A DNA stretch of 52,500 nt from Adiantum capillus-veneris (lineage: Eukaryota > Streptophyta > Polypodiopsida > Polypodiales > Pteridaceae), in assembly GCA_014529385.2 (NCBI GenBank), contig CM043952.1, positions 56,646,619 through 56,699,118 of the forward strand. The letters are read 5' to 3'. The number at the start of each line of letters is the position of its first letter. Position 1 is the stretch's first letter. Both the position numbers and the translations under genes were made by a program. Below, piece after piece: positions 22,628-32,798 of this stretch. Below the pieces are notes generated by a model that was not told where the DNA came from, did no database searches, and worked only from the letters and a program-made list of their open reading frames with translations.

Positions 22628-23225
22628 TTTTTTGGCTTCCTAAAAGAAGCCTTAGAGGAGAGAAGAGTTAGGCATACTTTCAATGTTTTCAGCGATGATT
22701 GAGACTTAACTTAAATATTATTTTAGTTTTAAATATTAAATAGATATTTTTATTTCACCTTTCATTCCATATCCTTACATGTCTTGAGTTTTCTTGCATT
22801 CTTTGAATGCTAAAGTGAAGCTTCACCTTGCATAATTGGCCGCGTCCGCACGGCGGAGTTAGAACCCCTTGTAGTTGCCATCTGTTTTGTCGTGTACACC
22901 AAATCTTGCCAGCGCAAAGGAGTTCTTAACAAGACGAGGCGGAGATAGCCAATTTGTTTTCTAACTCAAAGGATTTTGCAAGAGTAAATCCTTTCAATCT
23001 TCGTTTCCTATGAGGATAGTGGGCTAGGATTCCACCCCCTCACGTGCAGATCTGCTCATTCTACTAATTTCTACACACACACACACACACATATATTAAG
23101 GAGTTCTTTTCATGTCAGGTTTCATTTCATGGTCTCACATGGCTTGACTTTTTTTAACATTCTATAGCTTAATTCTAGTTAGTGTTCGGGAAAGTCTCTT
23201 TTAAGCAGCCGTCGATTAAATTTTC
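22628..23225. repeat. Direct repeat, copy 2, with an extra block of about 230 bp
   Basis: Matches copy 1 about 1.4 kb upstream, but between GCATAATTG (about 22840) and TACACACACAC (about 23070) it carries about 230 bp absent from copy 1. That block is richer in GC (GGCCGCGTCCGCACGGCGG at its start) than its surroundings. Confidence 0.65.
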
Positions 23226-23489
23226 TCTTCAAAGAGAGTGCCAAAACTTTTTTTCTTGATCTAAATAATTCTAAAGTAAATCTATACATATATAATGGAG
23301 CTTAAATTTTCCAAGCAAGGAGAGGCCTCCCATGTGTCATCCATCGTAGCTTGCACAACCGTCCATGTTTGAAACTCCATGAAATAACTACAACTCAACG
23401 ACCTTGGTGCTTGAAGGTCTCAGACCAATCTGGACCTACAACAGTACTTGTGTGTGTACATGTCCATGTTGTGTGTATGTGGTGTGTTC

Positions 23490-23491
23490 AT

Positions 23492-23557
<66 letters not shown>
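23490..23557. repeat. Compound (GT)n-(GA)n microsatellite
   Basis: GT run then GA run of about 40 bp. The block recurs at 23672. Confidence 0.95.
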
Positions 23558-23559
<2 letters not shown>

Positions 23560-23671
23560 CAATGCAATTGGCCACTGGCTATGTGTGTGTATAAGACTCG
23601 AATCTCAACCTACAATGCAATTGTGAGAGAGTCCAATCTAGATGAGCAAGCCCGTGTGTGTATCGAAGGCT

Positions 23672-23716
<45 letters not shown>

Positions 23717-23717
23717 T
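23672..23717. repeat. Compound (GT)n-(GA)n microsatellite
   Basis: GT run of about 24 bp then GA run of about 20 bp, about 180 bp after a similar block. Confidence 0.95.
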
Positions 23718-24477
23718 AGTTGGTCCCATAGCCAATCCCGAACAAAGCCGAATAAGCCCAAGTTGACGAATCTAGGACGAAGAGGAAATCTAAGACGAGT
23801 GGCAAACAATTGCAAGTTAACAACGACGGAAGGCAGAGTAAATTGTTGACTTTGTTTAAAGGTTTTTGCGCTAAATTTCTCTGAACTTTGTAGGTGTTCT
23901 CAACTTCTAATTCGAATTTAAAGGTAAATTCTTAATTTGTGGGTGGGATTACACTAGACCTAGGTTTTTCCCTATTAATTTCATTGGCATTCTCACCTTC
24001 AAATTAGAATTTAGAGGTAAATCTCAAAATTTGTAGGTGGGATTACACCAAACCTAGAGTTTTTTGAGTACTTATATACATAGTGCTTTTCTATAAACTT
24101 CATGTGTTTTCTCACCTTCAAATCTAGAATTTAAAATTTGTAGGTGGGATTACACTAAACCTAGCCCTTTTCCTAGCACCACACTCGGATATATAGTGCT
24201 CTCTTTCAAAAACTTGAAATACCTACATACGAAAAAGGTATATTTGAAGGTCCTTACATGATTTTCCTAAAATTTGCCCCAGACATTTTGGAGATTTGCC
24301 TTTGAAATTTGGAGGTTTCCATCAAGGGCTCTTGGAGAATTCCACAAAAAGTTGAAATTTGAAAAACCTACATATGATAAACTTTTAAAGACAAATTTAT
24401 TGTAATTGAAGGTTTTTATATTTGAATTTCTTAGTTTGTGTCTATGATGATGATTGTATGCTTCCCCTTTGATCTAT

Positions 24478-24480
24478 AGT
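24478..24480. other. Target-site duplication AGT, left of CACTA
   Basis: AGT directly precedes the CACTA terminus and is repeated directly after the other terminus, the 3-bp duplication expected for this superfamily. Confidence 0.9.
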
Positions 24481-24710
24481 CACTACAAGAGGTTGTGTGC
24501 TCTTGTGACGCTGTTAACGACGGAAATACACTGGGTTTTTATAACCCCCGGCGTCGCTAAAACCGTCGCTATATGCGACGCTATAGGCGTCTCTATATGC
24601 GTCGCTATATAGAGACGGTCATAGCGACGGTTATAGCGACGTTTACACAGAAGTTTATAGCGACGCTCCAGAGCCATAAATAGCGACGGTTATAGCGACG
24701 TCCGAGAGAA
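24481..24710. repeat. CACTA left terminal and subterminal repeat region
   Basis: Terminal CACTACAAGAGG, then at least eight GCGACG/CGTCGC-type motifs spaced by roughly 10-20 bp. They are likely sites for the element-encoded DNA-binding protein. Confidence 0.8.
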
Positions 24711-25081
24711 TTTTTTTTTGGTGACAGGGCATTGAATGCCCTGCCACCCATCAACCATATTGTACTTGATTCACTTTTTAAAAAAAGTGCAAGGGTAGAT
24801 AATAGACCCAAAATAGTCACCCACAAGACGCATTGTTTGCAAAATTGACAAGCGTAAAATTGACGATTGTACACATCATAGGCAAAATGAATTGATTGGC
24901 AAATGTAATAATGACAATTGTACAACATCATAGGCATAAAGAATTGATTGGCAAAATGAACTGCGGTGACAAATGTAATAATATACATGGTTCAAAAAGA
25001 CGTATAAAATCCGTCTCATGATACATAAGCTATGAGAAACCCTAAACTAATGCTATCTAGCTACGGCTAAACTGACGTCGT

Positions 25082-26391
25082 TTAGTCAGACGTCTCATCG
25101 CGTCCAAGCGGCGTATCTGTCGGATTCTGCAAAAAAAGACAATAAGACAGCTTTCAGTAAGTATAAACATATAACGACATTTATAAAACAATACAAAAAA
25201 TAGAAAAGAGTAAATCCTAATACTAACCATGCCGCCGCGAGAACTGAGAATGTTCATCAGGGCGTTTAAGTCCTTTCTGCGTGCGTACTCGCGCTCGTAC
25301 GGTGTGGGATCACGTCCTGTCATCGACCACTGTCAAAACATACAAAGATTTCATTATGTTAGAATTAAAAAACTCATAAACCCTAAACTATCGAACATAA
25401 AGAGCAATGCGAAAACACTTACAAAATCGGCCTCAAATGATGCCCATCCACCGCTCCCCAAGTGGTGCGAGCTCCCTGCCTTTACTTGCGCTCTGGCTGC
25501 ATCCTTTTGTTGCTTCCACTTGTCGAGATTCTCGCGCGCTGCTTTCTTCTCATTCTTCCAATCTTCTTTGGCCAACCAATCTGGCCTGTTCCACCCATGC
25601 TTGATTTCTTTTTGCACTTCGGAACGCTTCTGTTTGCAGTATTCGCGCATTTGAATCTTCATCAGGTCTTCATTGAAGCGCTGATCCCGTGTTGGAACGG
25701 GAAACTCATCATGAAGTATGCTGATGACTCTGGCTTTTAAATCACTTGGTACTTCACTCCATTTGTTTAGTATGTAGTGTCTAAACAGCTGAGAGCAAAG
25801 ACCACGCATGCGCGAGATCACCTTCTTGCCGTCATCATCCATGATGATGCCGCCGCTGAAGTTGACGAAGTAAGGCAAGCCCTCTGGCCAGTGACGCGTG
25901 AACCTGGGTGTCCTGGCAGGGGTCTCTAGCGGCGTGTCGATGGGGGTACGGACGTCAGGTGTCTCCACCGGCGTCTGGGCCCCGAAGCGAGGAGTGTCGA
26001 GTGGGGTGGCTCCTGGCGGAGTAGGTAGAGGTGTGTAGCTGCTAGGAACAGTCAGCCGCACAAAACCTGGCGTAGATGGCAATGCTGTGGCTGGTGTGGG
26101 GGCGGGCAAAGAAGGGGAGGGTAAAGAGCCTCGTCGAACACGAGGCGGTGTGGAGGCATCGGCGACGGAATCCCCACAACAACCGCCACTGCCACCACTA
26201 GAGCGCCGGTGTCTAAACGAGTGTGAAGATCGTCTCGTCGACACCGAAGCTTCGGGGCGCGCCGAATGCTCCGAAAGAGAGGGAGATGCGGATTGAGTAG
26301 GAACGCGCGATGATGCGCCAGAGCGATGACGCTCCACGTACCACTGTCTCTGCTGTGGTGACAAAGAAGAAAGAAACTCCTCATCATCCAT
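25082..26391 (-). CDS. CACTA accessory protein (Transposase_24-like), three exons
   Basis: The model reads ATG at 26391, exon 1 26391-25423, exon 2 25329-25228, exon 3 25126-25082 ending in TAA. All introns have GT-AG edges and phase 0, giving 371 residues. The first 60% is a Ser/Pro/Thr-rich low-complexity region with repeated TP-L-TP motifs. The conserved part starts at about residue 170 with LPYFVNFSGGIIMDDDG, then a Trp/Arg/Lys-rich segment (LFRHYILNKWSEVP, RPDWLAKEDWKNEKK) and a helical KKAARENLDKWKQQK stretch. The C-terminus reads YEREYARRKDLNALMNIL and ends TPLGRDETSD. This is the pattern of plant Ptta/En/Spm Transposase_24 proteins, thought to bind element ends. A splice acceptor two bases before the ATG suggests a 5' UTR intron. 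No stop or shift was seen. Confidence 0.8.
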
Positions 26392-26450
26392 ACCTGCATT
26401 AAACAGACGAATATTTAAACTTAATACTGAATGAATAGAGTAGACAATGA

Positions 26451-26452
<2 letters not shown>

Positions 26453-26488
<36 letters not shown>
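26453..26488. repeat. (CT)n microsatellite inside CACTA
   Basis: Perfect CT run in the presumed 5' UTR intron or promoter of the accessory gene. Confidence 0.95.
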
Positions 26489-26490
<2 letters not shown>

Positions 26491-26790
26491 CTCACATTCT
26501 CTAGTCATGTCCAATCCCGGCACACCTCGGTCTAGAGGTGCACGGAGATCAGAACCACCGGGTTATAATCTCGTCTTTATTGGTCAATACCTATATTTGT
26601 GGGTACAAGAAATCTACAGACCCACGTCTACATGATACTGCATGTAGTGGACAAAACCCCTTTGCCTCTTCTCTAGCTGTAGCACTGTAGCACTTCACAG
26701 CATCTTAACATCTTTTCACAGTAGATCTTTTCACTGTTCGCCTAACTCTAAACCCTAAACCGTAAGTAATTCTTGCGTGGACTCGATCTA

Positions 26791-27016
26791 ACGTAAATAA
26801 GCGCAAATCTAAATAAACGTAAATCTAACTAAAAATAAACCTAAATTTAATTTAACGTAAGTCTACATCTAACCTAATCTTTAACGTCTTTTGGGATAGT
26901 TTCCTACGACGTTAAAACTCTTTTCTTCTTGTGTGTGTGTGTGTGTGTGTATGGGTAAACCTAAATAAACCTAAGTCTAATCTAATATAACATAAATCTA
27001 AATCTAACGTAAATTA
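26791..27016. repeat. Internal direct repeat R1 of the CACTA element
   Basis: Built from ACCTAAATCTAA/ACGTAAATCTAA-type units followed by CATCTAACCTAATCTTTAACG and TAGTTTCCTACGACGTTA, then a GT run. The same series recurs at 27450-27680. Just upstream is CTAAACCCTAAACCGTAAG, which looks like plant telomere-type sequence. Confidence 0.85.
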
Positions 27017-27137
27017 TGTTATATTAAAAACAAAGAACTAAACTAACAGGGATTATAAGAACCTTAAAACTGATTTAACACATAATTTTTCACATAACTC
27101 GGCAAGAGTTGGCATTCTCATCACTAAAGATGTGAGA

Positions 27138-27450
27138 GTTAACTTCCGGCAGTGACGCTGCCTCATCTCCATCCACATCTGACGACAGCAATTGGCCCTT
27201 TGGACCGTTCTTGCTCTTGTTACTAACTTTGAAGTTGCTGTTGAATGACTAGAGGTTGTCTAGATGGTCATTGTCGAGGATGTAGTGACTCTTGCCGCCC
27301 TGAAGATCCACCTTCTTCCCTATCTTCTGAAGACATTTCACCAGTACTTTTGGATCGACAGAGCCCACCATGAGTGAAGGCAGCAATACCCTATATTCCA
27401 TTGAGGGCTTTCTTCACCCGCTTCATGCAGGCATCACAGTCTATGGAGAC
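27138..27450 (-). pseudogene. Captured HMA-domain (HIPP-like metallochaperone) gene fragment
   Basis: The minus strand begins VSIDCDACMKRVKKALNGI, which is the metal-binding CxxC loop and first helix of a heavy-metal-associated domain. It then meets a TAG. After a frame change it continues MVGSVDPKVLVKCLQKIGKK followed by VDLQGGK, the last strand and helix of the same fold as in plant HIPP proteins (VDPxxLIKKLxKxGKxAEL). A second stop follows LDNDHLDNL, and a Lys/Asn-rich tail ends near SSDVDGDEAASLPEVN. About ten residues between the halves are lost. HIPPs bind copper, zinc or cadmium in the cytosol. The fragment lies between two direct repeats inside the CACTA element, so it is probably a captured host exon. 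It is not functional as it stands. Confidence 0.7.
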
Positions 27451-27680
27451 CTAAATCTAATCTAATATAACGTAAATCTAAATCTAGCGTAAATAAACGT
27501 AAATCTAACTAAAAATAAACCTAAATCTAATCTAATTTAACTTAAATAAACCTAAATCTAATTTAACTTAAATAAACCTAAATCTAATTTAACGTAAGTC
27601 TACATCTAACCTAATCTTTAACGTCTTTTAGGATAGTTTCCTACGACGTTATAACTCTCTTCTTCTTGTGTGTGTGCGCG
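27450..27680. repeat. Internal direct repeat R2 of the CACTA element
   Basis: Second copy of the CTAAATCTAA-rich series, expanded by extra CTTAAATAAACCTAAATCTAA units, and ending TAGTTTCCTACGACGTTATAA plus a GT run as in R1. Confidence 0.85.
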
Positions 27681-27742
27681 TGTGTGGATGTGTGTGTCAG
27701 TAAAAAGAGATAAATGGTATAACCTTTCTATCACCCATGCCA

Positions 27743-27806
27743 AGTATGATAGATTGGTTATGCCATTTCCCTCTTGAAATAATAGGTCTTGAGTTCAACT
27801 CTGTCG
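27743..27806 (+). other. Possible tRNA-derived segment inside CACTA
   Basis: TGATAGATTGGTTATGCC resembles an A box, and about 44 bases on GGTCTTGAGTTCAACTC resembles a B box (GGTTCGANTCC). The spacing suits a tRNA or the head of a tRNA-derived SINE. No acceptor-stem match was established. Confidence 0.35.
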
Positions 27807-27859
27807 GCTAGATCTTAGGTCTTTTAATTTTAATTAGTTTCTACGACGTTTTAAATTAG

Positions 27860-28090
27860 TTTCTCTCTCTTTCTCTCTCAATGTGTGTGCGTTTTTTTTG
27901 TTTATGCATGTTTTCTCTTTCTTTTCCTCTCTCAATGTGTGCGTTTTTTGTTTAATGCATGTTCTCTCTCTCTTTCCTCTCTCAATGTGTGCGTTTTTGT
28001 TTATGCATGCTCTCTCTCTTTTTCCTCTCTCAATGTGTGTGTGCATTCTTTGTTTATGTATGTGTGTGTGTGTTTTTGTTTATGTTTGTA
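27860..28090. repeat. Minisatellite, about 50-bp unit, four copies
   Basis: CTCTCTCAATGTGTG...TTTGTTTATGCATG recurs with unit starts (CAATGTGTG) at 27879, 27933, 27983 and 28031. Each unit is a CT part plus a GT part plus GTTTATGCATG. Confidence 0.9.
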
Positions 28091-28092
<2 letters not shown>

Positions 28093-28143
<51 letters not shown>

Positions 28144-28148
28144 ACACT

Positions 28149-28202
<54 letters not shown>

Positions 28203-28264
28203 AAGAGGGAAGGAAACAGAGAGAGTGAGGAGAGGGAAGGAGCATACCTGGCTCTCCTTCCTCT

Positions 28265-28295
<31 letters not shown>

Positions 28296-28298
28296 GAG

Positions 28299-28339
<41 letters not shown>

Positions 28340-28340
28340 C
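28093..28340. repeat. Cluster of (CT)n, (GT)n and (GA)n microsatellites
   Basis: In order: CT run (28093-28138), GT run (28150-28161), GA run (to about 28200), GT run (28269-28294) and GA run (28302-28336). The changing strand bias leaves complementary CT and GA runs within 100 bp that could pair as a hairpin. Confidence 0.95.
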
Positions 28341-28429
28341 GTTACCTGCTCCTTGCTTGAGGACGCCGAAAAACTCAGATCTGAGATTTGAGTTTTTGGG
28401 CGCTCTCTGTTATTTTTTTAAGCCCAGCT

Positions 28430-28487
28430 GGCGTCGCTATGAGCATCGCAAATTTACTTGTAAATTTGCGACGCTCATAGCGACGCC
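28430..28487. repeat. 58-bp near-perfect palindrome in the CACTA right end
   Basis: The arms 28430-28457 and 28460-28487 are complementary with one mismatch, around a 2-bp centre. Each arm holds two CGTCGC motifs, so the palindrome places four copies of the subterminal motif in a potential cruciform. Confidence 0.95.
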
Positions 28488-28548
28488 ATGAATTTTTTTT
28501 TGAGCGTCGCTGTGTGAGCGTCGCTAATATGAATAGCCTCTTGTAGTG

Positions 28549-28551
28549 AGT
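28549..28551. other. Target-site duplication AGT, right of CACTA
   Basis: Matches AGT at 24478-24480. Confidence 0.9.
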
Positions 28552-29329
28552 TCATCCTGCTAATTTCTATGAACTTTGTAGGTTTTCTCACCTTTAAATC
28601 TAGAATATATAGGTAAACCTCAAAATTTGTAGGTGGGATTACACTTAACCTAGGTTTTTTTTCAAGCACTTGAATCTATAGTGTTTTTTTCCAAATACTT
28701 GGAAAACCTCCGTATGAGAAATTTAAAAGGCAAATATACTATATTTGAAGATTTTCACATGATTTTCCTTAAAATATTCTCCAAAAGCTTGGATATTTGC
28801 ATCTAAAATTTGAAGATTTTTACTAAATTTAGAGGTCTCCATCAAGGGCCAATCCTACAAAAAATTATTTTGTATGAGAAATTTCAGAATAAAATTTACT
28901 ATATTTGAAGGTTTTCAATTTAATTTTCTCAATTTGCATGTATGATGATGATTGAATGTGTCCTCTTTGATTTGTAATTCATCCCTATTAATTGGTCCCA
29001 AAGTCAGCAAAACTTGCAACCCCTCAAGCTCTCTACCTTGTGGATCCCCTTAGAGTGTGTTTTGTCGGTGTCAATCTTCGGGCTTTCACTAAGGAACTTG
29101 AGAAGTCATCACTCATAGTTTCCATTCTTAGAAACTTACATCCAAGTCACCCACTTCGCGTGCCAACACAACTAGCTTTTTTTCTTGCTTATTAAATGAC
29201 CTAAATGATGTCAACATTGGCTTGCACCTTGAAGGTATGTTAGTATTATCCAATGCCAACATTTAAGAAGTTGACATGAATGAAATAATTTATGATGAGA
29301 TTCCTATGAAGGGCTCTTGGAGAAGCCCA

Positions 29330-29730
29330 AAAAAACAGAGTATGGTTGGAAATGCTTTACTCCAACATGTACACTAAGTGTGATCATGTACTGAAAAATG
29401 CACAACGAGCTCTTGATGGTATTAATGTTTGTAGTTTAGGATGCCACATATTTCTAGAAGGAGAAGGGTGAGGGTAAGGAAGCTCTGAGTAGTTTTCACA
29501 TGAGGCAAGGTGAGGGCTCGTGTCCGGATACAATTTTGTATCCTTATATCTCAAAGGTATGTGGCATCATGCAAGTATTTGGCATAAGCAAACTAAAATG
29601 GCTATTAAGGGGCTCTTTAAAAAAGCCATCTTGTTTCAAAATGTTTTGGTCAACATGTACACCATATTTAAATGTAGCCTCTTGGAATGCACTTGTGTGG
29701 TCCTTAGCACCCCCATTCTTAGGGGTTTTT
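29330..29730 (+). pseudogene. PPR-protein-like remnant
   Basis: Short blocks in different frames line up like pentatricopeptide repeats of the PLS kind: VGNALL then (shifted) MYTKCDHVLKNAQRALDG near 29345-29420; ALSSFHMRQGEGSCPDTILY and SKVCGIMQ near 29485-29575; then QNVLVNMYT near 29637 and ASWNALVW near 29680. The order GNALL-MYxKC, FxxM...G..PD..T, VLVNMY and SWNAL is the usual alternation of these repeats. Several frameshifts and stops are needed. PPR proteins bind organelle RNA. This is a badly decayed fragment sitting inside the scattered repeat array. Confidence 0.45.
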
Positions 29731-31078
29731 ACTCTTTAGGGTCACTTTCAAGGAGGCAAATTTACTATATTTACATTAAACATAGATTTTCTTCGAGCAC
29801 TCAGGTACACAATGTTTTTTTCAAAAATTAAAAAAACCTACCTATGAGAAATTTTAGAGGCAAATTTATTGTATTTGATGGGTTTTACACTAAATTTGTC
29901 TAAACTTTGTAGAAGTTCTTACCTTCAACTCTAGAATATAGAGGTAAATCTCAAAATTTGTAGGTCAGATTACACTAAACATAGATACTTTTTAGAATTC
30001 AAATACACAATACTTTCTCCCAAAAACTTGGAAAACCTATGTATGAGAAATTTTAAAGCCAAATTTATTATATTTGCAGGTTTTATTTTGAGGGTGGATC
30101 ACACTAAACCTAGGTTTTTAAAAAAAATTAAATACACAATACTTTTTCCAAAAAACTTAGAAGATCTACATATGATTGCAATAAGCATACACTCAAATAC
30201 ATTTCTAGGTGTTATTGCAATATTACAAGAGATGAAAGCTTTGAGACTTTTAGTAGGGAGGGGAAGGTGTCAAAGAACCTTACACATTTTTTGTTGAAGG
30301 TGCCATTGGTCGAGCATCTACTAATGATGGTGAAGAGGCAAATTCTCCCTCGTCTAGATCTTGCATGATGTCTAACACATTACTGGTTTCTTGAACTATT
30401 GGTTTGCTTGAATGTGGGATGGGTATGGAGATGATCCTTTGAAGGCTAGCGGCCCAACAACATGCTTCGACGTTTGTAAACCATTCTTCATCTCTTCCTA
30501 CATCAACTTAGGGGTCAATCCCATAGACTCAAGAATGTCGAGTCTGATGTATAAGTCATCCAATGAGAAAACATGAGCTATGCTTCTTTTCACCTATTCT
30601 AAATGCTTGGGATCATCCAGTTTTAGCATACGAGCTCAATGTGAGTGCAACCAAGTGGCGATGGTACTCCTCACAAGATGGCTCATTGGGTGGTGATGGC
30701 ACTACACATCTTCTGCACGTCCATGGCCAATTCCATCTCTCAGATATGGTACACATAGGCATGATCGTCTTCCATGTTGGCCAAAGATGTGCGGTATCTC
30801 CTTAGAGAAGCTATTTAAGGATAAATTCTCCTTCATCATAGAGTTGGAAGGCGCTATATAGCTCTCTTTTTTCTCAGAAAATTAGACTATGTGTGTGTGT
30901 GTGAGCAGTGTACAACAAACACCATAAGCGTTGGAGACTTCATGACTTGGGAGCAAACCTTGAGGAAAAAGTGGAATGTCACCTACAAATTTTGAAACAC
31001 TACCTCTAAATTCTAAATTAAAAGGTAAAAAACCTACACAATATGAAGGTATTTAGTATTTAAAGTTTTTTTGGGCGC

Positions 31079-31082
<4 letters not shown>
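29731..31082. other. No recognised gene
   Basis: Copies of the scattered module occupy 29860-30180. The stretch 30300-30830 has more even base composition and an 80-codon plus-strand frame (30563-30805), but I recognise no motif on either strand. Confidence 0.4.

Positions 31083-31136
<54 letters not shown>
31083..31136. repeat. (AG)n microsatellite
   Basis: Perfect AG run of about 54 bp. Confidence 0.95.
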
Positions 31137-31138
<2 letters not shown>

Positions 31139-31267
31139 GACGTGCCATTCATTGAGGTGTCGGAGCGTTGCAAGAAGGCCTTCCACATTTGCATCGCAAT
31201 ACTGAAGTGCAGCGAGCAATGATTCAACAATAGGAGTTCAATGATTTTTTGTGGATGTCCTGCACGC

Positions 31268-31389
<122 letters not shown>

Positions 31390-31474
31390 CGATGCTATTG
31401 ATTGCAAGATTTTTGTGTGCGTTGAGAAATAGAGAATGGTTCATGTGATTCATTCTGGTGTACGTGGGTGTGTA

Positions 31475-31478
<4 letters not shown>

Positions 31479-31547
<69 letters not shown>

Positions 31548-31562
31548 GGGGGGGGGGAGGGA
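31479..31562. repeat. (GA)n microsatellite ending in a G run
   Basis: GA run of about 63 bp followed by a run of about ten G. Confidence 0.95.
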
Positions 31563-32637
31563 GAATAAGCATTGGTCTTACAATCAGAAATCAACAAAGC
31601 AATGATCAACAAAATCCATACAACCAGCAATCAACAAAACAATGATCAACAGGATCCACAATCGAGAATAAAAAATCAACAGAATCAACATTGACAACTA
31701 CAAAATCAAGAATTGACGTAATTGGAAAATTTTGATCCGACAAATCCAAGGTAGAAGGCGTGCAAGCCCAAGGCAAGAGCGGACCTCAACCGATAGCAAA
31801 GGCGGACGATAGGATGCAAATTTAACAAATCTTGGCTATTTTTTAAGGTCTTTATGCTAGATTTCTTTCTCTTGCCTTGGGTTGACTCAAAATTCCAAGG
31901 TGAATCTCAAAACTCATAGGTGGGATTCCACTAAGCTTAGGTTTTTGCAAGCGCTTAAAGGCAAATTAGAATTTTTGAGGCAAATCTCAAAAATTTATAA
32001 GGGGGGTGCACTAAATCGAGGTGAGCACAATTTCTCCCAAAAACTTAGAAAATTTACATATGAGAAAAGTTAGGGGCAACTTTATTATATTTGAAGGCTA
32101 TTACACTCAATTTCTCTACTTTGTAGGTTTTCTCATCTTCAAATCTAAAATTTAGAGATAAATTTCAAAATCTATGCGTGCGATTGCTTTATTACAATAA
32201 AGCAATGACTTTCAATCATTCAACTATACTATGTTTTTTCCAAAAAGAATTATAGGCAAATTTACTATATTTTAAAGCTATTGCACTAAACTTCTTTTTC
32301 TTTGTAGATTCTCTAAACTTTAATTTAGGCTCTTTGAACTTTGGAGATATTCTCACCTTGACTTTACAATTTAAAGTTGTGATGTTAAATTGTTAGCCTT
32401 TTTGCATCCATGGCTTTTTTGGAGCATGGGGATGTTGTACGTTTTATGTTTAATTCATTACAACTCTCTGACAAGTGATAAGTGAGTGCATGTAAAATCA
32501 AAGTTCTAAAAAAAATTAGAGATAAATCTCAAAATTTGTAGGTGGGATTATACTAAACCTAGGTTTTTTCCTCCAATTGTTGTGGGTGTCCTAATTTTCA
32601 AATTAAATCTTATGAGTGTGTGACCCATCCTATGGAT

Positions 32638-32639
<2 letters not shown>
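31563..32639. other. No recognised gene; repeat-module DNA
   Basis: Holds several AATCAACA/ATCAACAAAA repeats (31590-31700) and the last copies of the scattered module. A small hairpin (ATTGCTTTATT, 2-base loop, complement) lies at 32183-32206. Confidence 0.5.

Positions 32640-32682
<43 letters not shown>
32640..32682. repeat. (CA)n microsatellite
   Basis: Perfect CA run of about 42 bp. Confidence 0.95.
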
Positions 32683-32685
<3 letters not shown>

Positions 32686-32798
32686 GCCCTTTTCTTTGCA
32701 CCCAATCCACTCTCTTTCTTGCTTTGGCTTGGTCTCCAACTCCCATCCCCTCCAACCCCTTTCCTTATGTCACATGGCAAGGGCCTCCAAGGTGTATT

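Larger units (their letters stand above)
20622..23480. other. AT-rich non-coding stretch with diverged duplications
   Basis: No gene seen. Contents are the two copies of a roughly 400-bp repeat (listed separately), copies of the repeat also found at 11 kb, and a short CA run near 23070. The 3' terminus of the rolling-circle element is probably in the first part but was not located. Confidence 0.5.
24481..28548 (-). mobile_element. CACTA (En/Spm) transposon, 4,068 bp, nonautonomous
   Basis: The left end is CACTACAAGAGG and the right end is its exact complement CCTCTTGTAGTG, giving 12-bp perfect terminal inverted repeats flanked by AGT on both sides. Subterminal DNA at both ends is crowded with TAGCGACG/CGTCGCTA motifs in both orientations (24545-24700 and 28430-28530), the usual binding-site arrays of the family. 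It carries a Transposase_24-like gene but no recognisable DDE (Transposase_21-like) gene, so it would depend on another copy for transposition. Intact ends, duplication and open frame suggest a fairly recent insertion. Strand is given as that of its gene. Confidence 0.92.

Noticed and set aside
30563-30805. 80-codon plus-strand open frame
   Set aside because: No known motif on either strand, and the surrounding frames are closed.
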